DNA of 64,000 nt, taken from Atrichornis clamosus. Its lineage: Eukaryota; Chordata; Aves; Passeriformes; Menuridae. Location: the NCBI GenBank assembly GCA_013400975.1, contig WBMZ01012674.1:1-64000 (forward strand), given 5' to 3'. Numbering within the stretch: position 1 is the first letter of the stretch; every line of letters begins with the position of its first letter. A program made the translations under genes and the position numbers. Positions 62,301 through 64,000 of the stretch are shown piece by piece. The notes beneath the pieces are model-generated. The model was not told where the DNA came from and did no database searches. It saw only the letters and a program-made list of their open reading frames with translations.

Positions 62301-63121
62301 AAAAGTTGTAGTTGGTATATGAATTTGAATTCTAAGAAAATAGTAGGGTTTATGGATTAAGAAAACTTTTTAACATCCAGATAAAATACCTGAAAGGTAA
62401 ATATGAAGATTCTCTAAAGATACAGCTTAATTTCTCCAAAATAACAGATCAGTCTTCTAAAGACCTCAGCTGAGAAAAAACATATTTTAATGTTCTTTAT
62501 ACTTGAGCCAAAGCCCACATCTCCAATGGTAACCAAGACTGAAGCATTATGGAAAGAAGTATAAAGTGATCCATCCTGTAAAAACAAATCTACCATATGA
62601 AAAACTGATAGTCATTTCTATTAGGTTAAGAATTATCGGACTATTGCATCACAGCATAATGAGAAAATGTAATAAGCCTAGTTAAACAGAAACATTGATG
62701 CTAATTAGAAACAGAATCTTCCAAAAATAAATTGTAACTTTAGTATTTCAGGCATCATCTAACCACAAGGAAAATCTGAAATGCTCTAAAATGATACCCA
62801 GAAAAAAAGAAACTATCACAAAGATTAAAAGTTCAGAAAACTACCATGAAATGAAAAACTACATTTAGTTATTTCAAGGGTATATCAGGCTGATGAGAGG
62901 AAAATGCAGTTTATGGTTAACACAGCAAACAGAAACAGTTTCCTAAGCATTTATGGGTTTTCAGGCTTCTGATTTTCTCTCCAGAAGAGAAGCAGTTACA
63001 ACTAGCTTTTATTACTTGCCTTATTTTTCTTAGCAAAGTGTGAAAAGGTCTGAAGAGTTCAGACATGTCTTCTGGTTTATGGTCCAAGTTTAATGGTCCC
63101 TCGGAGTAGACAACAAGGCCA
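11261..63121 (-). CDS. ZFYVE28: ZFYVE28 (lateral signaling target protein 2 homolog), 3' eight coding exons, 5' end outside window
   Basis: The protein is an endosomal FYVE-finger protein. In animals, LST2/ZFYVE28 binds phosphatidylinositol 3-phosphate on early endosomes and promotes degradation of EGF receptor, and mono-ubiquitination releases it to the cytosol (family knowledge). Eight exons with matching phases and splice sites give 726 codons plus stop. In order: residues 1-34 are the conserved helical LST2 segment with [15 protein letters not shown]; 35-488 are a disordered, acidic, Ser-rich middle with Cys clusters; 489-523 are Ser-rich; 524-615 are a conserved helical region with [13 protein letters not shown] and [14 protein letters not shown]; 615-649 carry a CxxC motif; 649-726 are the FYVE finger with [14 protein letters not shown], four CxxC pairs and RVC, all intact. 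The mammalian protein is about 890 residues, so roughly 240 N-terminal residues lie to the right. No frameshift or stop is seen, so the gene looks functional. Confidence 0.96.
11393..12316 (-). other. ZFYVE28: ZFYVE28 last intron
   Basis: A 924-bp GT-AG intron (GTAATG to TTTTTCAG). Open frames of 60-90 codons here are chance frames with no domain. No repeat is recognised. Confidence 0.88.
12317..12420 (-). CDS. ZFYVE28: ZFYVE28 FYVE finger, first half
   Basis: This 104-bp exon has acceptor TTTCTGACAG/ATCCTCC and donor GGCAAG/GTAATG. It codes for [20 protein letters not shown] and then [15 protein letters not shown]. It contains the WxxD motif, the first Cys pair and the basic RRKHHCR core that contacts phosphatidylinositol 3-phosphate. 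It ends in phase 0, exactly after GK, and splits the zinc finger between two exons. Confidence 0.96.
13121..13168. repeat. Two overlapping hairpins
   Basis: CAGAAGGCA (13121-13129) and TGCCTTCTG (13136-13144) form perfect 9-bp arms around a 6-base loop. A second pair, CTGTCGAGC (13142-13150) and GCTCGCGACAG (13158-13168), pairs except for a 2-base bulge. They share three bases, so the two stems compete at the junction. The CpGs here are unusual for this AT-rich intron. Confidence 0.75.
15602..15619. repeat. Short (GGAA)n microsatellite
   Basis: Four to five GGAA units. Such runs can bind ETS factors, but this one is very short. Confidence 0.8.
23586..23690 (-). CDS. ZFYVE28: ZFYVE28 35-codon exon with CxxC motif
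   Basis: This 105-bp exon has acceptor TTTTACAG/TTAATC and donor TTTGAAG/GTATTT. It codes for [20 protein letters not shown] and then [11 protein letters not shown], conserved just before the FYVE finger. The CALC pair adds a possible metal-binding or structural Cys pair outside the FYVE domain. Symmetric exon, phase 1-1. Confidence 0.94.
23691..25292 (-). other. ZFYVE28: ZFYVE28 intron, nothing recognised
   Basis: A 1.6-kb AT-rich GT-AG intron. Short A and T runs are present, but no repeat family, RNA gene or exon is recognised. Confidence 0.85.
25293..25409 (-). CDS. ZFYVE28: ZFYVE28 39-codon exon ([10 protein letters not shown] segment)
   Basis: This 117-bp exon has acceptor CTCTAAG/GTGTTGC and donor AGAAAG/GTAAAAG. 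It codes for [20 protein letters not shown] and then FEVMATKPE, a highly conserved LST2 helical stretch, followed by a charged Glu/Lys run. It is symmetric (phase 1-1). The short neighbouring intron suggests it is normally spliced together with the preceding exon. Confidence 0.94.
25410..25941 (-). other. ZFYVE28: Short ZFYVE28 intron
   Basis: A 532-bp GT-AG intron (GTATGAG to CTCTAAG) with nothing else recognisable in it. Confidence 0.9.
25942..26096 (-). CDS. ZFYVE28: ZFYVE28 exon with conserved [13 protein letters not shown] helix
   Basis: This 155-bp exon has donor ATCTCAG/GTATGAG. It codes for [20 protein letters not shown], then [15 protein letters not shown] and HRLFVCISG, which match the conserved C-terminal half of LST2 proteins. 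The acceptor reads TGACAGCAG. Either AG joins in frame after codon AG_, giving one or two Ser before LMTSS; the upstream AG is used for the start given here. Its length is not a multiple of three, so skipping would disrupt the protein. Confidence 0.94.
26790..26806. repeat. Short (CAC)n microsatellite
   Basis: Five CAC units followed by a C-rich run. Confidence 0.8.
27347..28418 (+). mobile_element. Solo LTR of an endogenous retrovirus (ERVL-like), antisense to ZFYVE28
   Basis: The element starts TGTCGTGG, ends CATAACA and is flanked by a perfect 5-bp duplication, AGATC (27342-27346 and 28419-28423). It is 1072 bp long. Its content matches a type of LTR I recognise from avian genomes: a GC-rich 5' part with repeated GCAGCCCATGG and GGAGCAGGTGG units, a polyadenylation signal AATAAA at 28156-28161, and a pyrimidine-rich 3' part. 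The last 130 bases hold two related copies of the end (GGCTCGAACCACAACA at about 28331-28346 and GGCTCAAACCATAACA at 28403-28418). No internal retroviral genes are present, so recombination has left a single LTR. The family name is not certain from memory. Confidence 0.85.
31601..31661 (-). mobile_element. CR1 LINE 3'-end fragment, sense to ZFYVE28
   Basis: ATCATAGAATCAGAGAATGG followed by a stretch ending AAAGATCATCCAGCTCCAAC is the reverse complement of the CR1 3' terminus. Only about 60 bases are recognisable, so it is strongly 5'-truncated. Confidence 0.8.
37225..37955 (+). mobile_element. CR1 LINE fragment, 5'- and 3'-truncated
   Basis: The conceptual translation shows the end of the CR1 reverse transcriptase, with a [20 protein letters not shown] segment and the catalytic FADD within [10 protein letters not shown]. 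Downstream are the typical CR1 YTERLKD-like and [12 protein letters not shown] segments. The frame is broken in several places. The 3' end, including the ATTCTGTG repeats, is missing after about 37955. Dead copy, antisense to ZFYVE28. Confidence 0.85.
41403..41503 (+). mobile_element. tRNA-Ile/CR1 chimeric SINE (TguSINE1-like), 5'-truncated
   Basis: GCTAATAACACCAAGG matches the anticodon arm (AAT) of tRNA-Ile. It is followed by a decayed T-arm/B-box (GGTTTCAGTCC) and an acceptor-like GGGCCA. This runs directly into a CR1-type 3' tail: TTAGGAGTTGGACCCCATGA, then CCTTCCAACTCAGAATATTC and TGTGAAATC. The 5' half of the tRNA part is not recognisable. This architecture is that of the songbird SINE that borrows the CR1 3' end for mobilisation. 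Confidence 0.72.
41952..42056 (-). CDS. ZFYVE28: ZFYVE28 Ser-rich 35-codon exon
   Basis: This 105-bp exon has acceptor TTTTTTCAG/TTCTCAGG and donor CTCTGAG/GTAATA. It codes for [20 protein letters not shown] followed by a Ser/Thr-rich stretch ending SSIYAL. A second AG seven bases into the exon would break the frame, so the first acceptor is chosen. It enters and leaves in phase 2 and could be skipped without a frameshift. The Ser density suggests phosphorylation sites, which is inference. Confidence 0.9.
42590..42623. repeat. Perfect two-copy tandem duplication, 17-bp unit
   Basis: TAGGTTTGCTCAGTCCC occurs twice head to tail with no mismatch, suggesting a recent slippage or duplication event. 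Confidence 0.9.
43768..44496 (+). mobile_element. Candidate solo LTR, antisense to ZFYVE28
   Basis: The interval starts TGTGGTGG and ends ATTACA (TG...CA). It is flanked by GCAGG (43763-43767) and GCAGA (44497-44501), a 4-of-5 match. AATAAA lies at 44477-44482, only 14 bases from the end. A hairpin (CTTCACTC 435-442 / GAGTGAAG 449-456, offsets from 44000) sits just upstream. The segment is richer in GC than its surroundings. I do not recognise the family, and the very short distance after the poly(A) signal is unusual, so this could be another kind of element. Confidence 0.5.
45722..45775. repeat. A/C-rich low-complexity tract
   Basis: Alternating A runs and C runs with essentially no G over some 50 bases. 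It could be a decayed poly(A)-type tail, but no element body is recognised next to it. Confidence 0.6.
47662..47690. repeat. Inverted repeat, perfect 12-bp arms, 5-base loop
   Basis: TATATTACAATA (47662-47673) and TATTGTAATATA (47679-47690) are exact reverse complements around CAGAC. T-rich and A-rich runs further out could extend the pairing with a small bulge. Confidence 0.85.
48855..50045 (+). mobile_element. CR1 LINE, 5'-truncated with intact 3' end
   Basis: It begins within the reverse transcriptase region and runs to the diagnostic 3' terminus, CCATTCTGTGATTCTAT. The translation at about 49082-49200 shows [19 protein letters not shown], and the catalytic FADD is changed to FAGD. Further on are the CR1 segments [11 protein letters not shown] and [20 protein letters not shown]. 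Several frameshifts and stops are present. Dead copy, antisense to ZFYVE28. Confidence 0.92.
50930..52100 (+). mobile_element. Decayed ancient CR1-clade LINE
   Basis: The order of remembered CR1/L3-like reverse transcriptase signatures is kept at DNA level, though no frame survives. A CCTGGAGTCTAAAGGTGGC segment lies at about 51038, GAAGAGTGGGATGTCACTG at 51427, AAAATTATTTAGGTTAATAA at 51539, ATTAAAATGGCAAGACTTAA at 51609, and AAGTGCAGTTCTGATTCAG at 51839. It is far more diverged than the adjoining CR1, so it is an old amniote-age copy. The boundaries are approximate. Confidence 0.65.
53637..54998 (-). CDS. ZFYVE28: ZFYVE28 large central exon (disordered middle region)
   Basis: This 1362-bp exon is bounded by TTTTCAG/GGATCTG and TCAAG/GTAAGA. 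It opens with [19 protein letters not shown], the family signature. Next come [20 protein letters not shown], the acidic patch [11 protein letters not shown], a poly-Asn run, NSCSCLEG, the conserved [17 protein letters not shown] and [11 protein letters not shown], the Cys-rich [15 protein letters not shown], and a basic end with [13 protein letters not shown]. The middle is rich in Ser, Glu and Asp and is probably unstructured, serving as a regulatory and protein-binding region. Its length is a multiple of three and it enters and leaves in the same phase, so skipping it would keep the frame. Confidence 0.96.
55570..56153 (+). mobile_element. Solo LTR of an avian endogenous retrovirus, antisense to ZFYVE28
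   Basis: The element starts TGTTCTGG, ends CCACGACA and is 584 bp long. The flanks CTCAG (55565-55569) and CTCGG (56154-56158) form a 5-bp duplication with one change. A TATA-like TTATAGAGCT is at 55841 and the poly(A) variant ATTAAA at 56024-56029, followed by a CTTTATCTCAACCCATGAG segment. I recognise the whole sequence type as a common neoavian LTR. No internal genes remain. Confidence 0.85.
56595..56640. repeat. (TAA)n/(CAA)n microsatellite
   Basis: About 46 bases of AAT/TAA units interrupted by three AAC units. Likely polymorphic. Confidence 0.92.
60645..60668. repeat. Perfect 24-bp palindrome
   Basis: TAATTATGT, GGATCC and ACATAATTA in direct succession form a perfect palindrome with no spacer. 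Each arm carries a TAATTA homeodomain-type core. Confidence 0.92.
63020..63121 (-). CDS. ZFYVE28: ZFYVE28 exon 1 of 8 in window (conserved LST2 helical segment)
   Basis: This 102-bp exon enters with one base of a codon and leaves with two. The acceptor is TTTGAATTACAG/TGGCCTT. It codes for [15 protein letters not shown] followed by the nearly invariant [15 protein letters not shown]. The exon must end at AAAATAAG to join the next exon in frame as KI-R-DLLQTL, and there the intron begins with GCAAGTAA, a GC donor rather than GT. The nearby GT, four bases on, would shift the frame. Confidence 0.92.
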
Positions 63122-64000
63122 CTGTAATTCAAACACATGCATGAACACACACAAAAATGAAAATTTTATTACAGAGAGCAACCACTGAATAGTCAGGAAA
63201 GCAACTGTACATAAACATTAGAACTACATTTAACTACATCTTGTTATCTTACTTTTGTCTTATTCACCCACAGTTAGAATTAGATGCTATTTAAAGTAAC
63301 AGGAAAAAGATCCCTTCCATTCTGTTCCCCCCTCCTTAAACATGGGAGAAAAAAGCAATGGAAGCATAAAGGGAAGAACATACATATATTTCATTGCTTC
63401 AGCTGAATGATTAAAAACAAACAAACAAACAAACCCACTAAAGAAACCTATTATCAAGTATGTTGGAGAAAGTTCACTCATTTGAGAGACTGCAGATTGC
63501 TTTTTCTTTCCAGTCTAAATAATTTTAGCTAAGGTAGCTGACTCCTGAGCTTCTAGTTTTCTACCTCTAAGATAAATATAACCTGGTAGTGACATATGGT
63601 AAAAAAAAGAAAACAGATTTTCTGAATCCCATAAAACACATTTTGATAAAACTGTGCTTCTAAATCAACTCAGCCCTTGTACAAATTTCACTGGAAAGAG
63701 GTAATTTCACAATCCTGAGAGCCTCCATGTACTTCACTGTAGGTATCTCAGTAAGTCCTCCTGACCAAATCACTACTGCTCAAACCTGTTTGAGTGTCAG
63801 GAATTAAACAAAATTCACCTTCATATCTGCTGTACATACCACACTGTGTCTGAGAGTGGATTCTGCCCACACCAGGCACCACTCTGCTTAAAACTGTTTA
63901 ATCCCCTGCCCACTGCAAAAATAATGTATGCTTCCCAACGGCACCATGTTCTTACACTCGGGATTATATCGGTTTTCTTTTTCCCAGGCATTTTCCCTTC
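63122..64000 (-). other. ZFYVE28: ZFYVE28 intron, continuing beyond the window
   Basis: This is intron sequence upstream of the exon at 63020-63121. The preceding exon, expected to end with the conserved segment before Cys-Gly-Leu-Val-Val, is not present, so it lies to the right of the window. Only an (AAAC)n run (63415-63434) stands out. Confidence 0.8.
63415..63434. repeat. Short (AAAC)n microsatellite
   Basis: About five AAAC units. Confidence 0.85.

Larger units (their letters stand above)
54999..63019 (-). other. ZFYVE28: ZFYVE28 intron (GC-AG), with one LTR and simple repeats
   Basis: This 8.0-kb intron begins GCAAGT and ends TTTTCAG. It holds the LTR at 55570-56153, the (TAA)n tract at 56595-56640, a perfect palindrome at 60645-60668 and a small GC/CpG-richer patch at about 59590-59720. 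No further ZFYVE28 exon or other gene is recognisable. Confidence 0.85.

Noticed and set aside
63016..63020. Alternative GT donor four bases into the intron
   Set aside because: It would add GCAA and shift the frame out of the conserved DLLQTL segment.
1..64000. CRISPR array, tRNA or rRNA gene, or a novel defence-type system
   Set aside because: No regularly spaced direct repeats, no complete tRNA cloverleaf and no rRNA-like sequence were seen. The only tRNA-like sequence is the SINE remnant at 41403.

Overview
This window is vertebrate nuclear DNA, almost certainly from a bird and probably a songbird (passerine). It is AT-rich with very long introns. It carries CR1 LINEs ending in the avian ATTCTGTG-type 3' repeat, LTRs of types I recognise from neoavian genomes, and a short tRNA-Ile/CR1 chimeric SINE of the TguSINE1 kind, which is mainly a songbird element. 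No prokaryotic genes, CRISPR arrays or operons are present.

The window is dominated by one protein-coding gene on the minus strand: ZFYVE28, the lateral signaling target protein 2 homolog (LST2), an endosomal FYVE-domain protein. Eight coding exons are visible, at 63020-63121, 53637-54998, 41952-42056, 25942-26096, 25293-25409, 23586-23690, 12317-12420 and 11261-11392. They join in one open frame of 726 codons plus a stop. The frame runs from the conserved LST2 helical segment, through a very large exon coding for a low-complexity acidic middle region, to an intact C-terminal FYVE zinc finger. The 5' end, roughly the first 240 residues by comparison with the mammalian protein, lies beyond the right edge. 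The 3'UTR probably extends to about 9.34 kb.

Layout from left to right: a GC-rich CpG island (1 to about 450), probably the upstream side of the next gene, which by vertebrate synteny would be MXD4; intergenic DNA (about 450-9340) with a good RFX X-box and a homeodomain/POU-like conserved-looking segment; the ZFYVE28 3'UTR and FYVE exons (9.3-12.4 kb); and then 50 kb of introns holding mobile elements. The elements are a solo LTR with a perfect 5-bp target duplication (27347-28418), a candidate LTR (43768-44496), a second recognisable LTR (55570-56153), CR1 copies (31601-31661, 37225-37955, 48855-50045), a decayed ancient CR1-clade LINE (about 50930-52100), and the SINE (41403-41503).

I found no previously undescribed system. 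The points most worth a second look are an inferred GC-AG intron in ZFYVE28, a NAGNAG tandem acceptor, several frame-preserving exons, a perfect 24-bp palindrome, overlapping hairpins at 13.1 kb, and the strongly antisense orientation of the intronic repeats.
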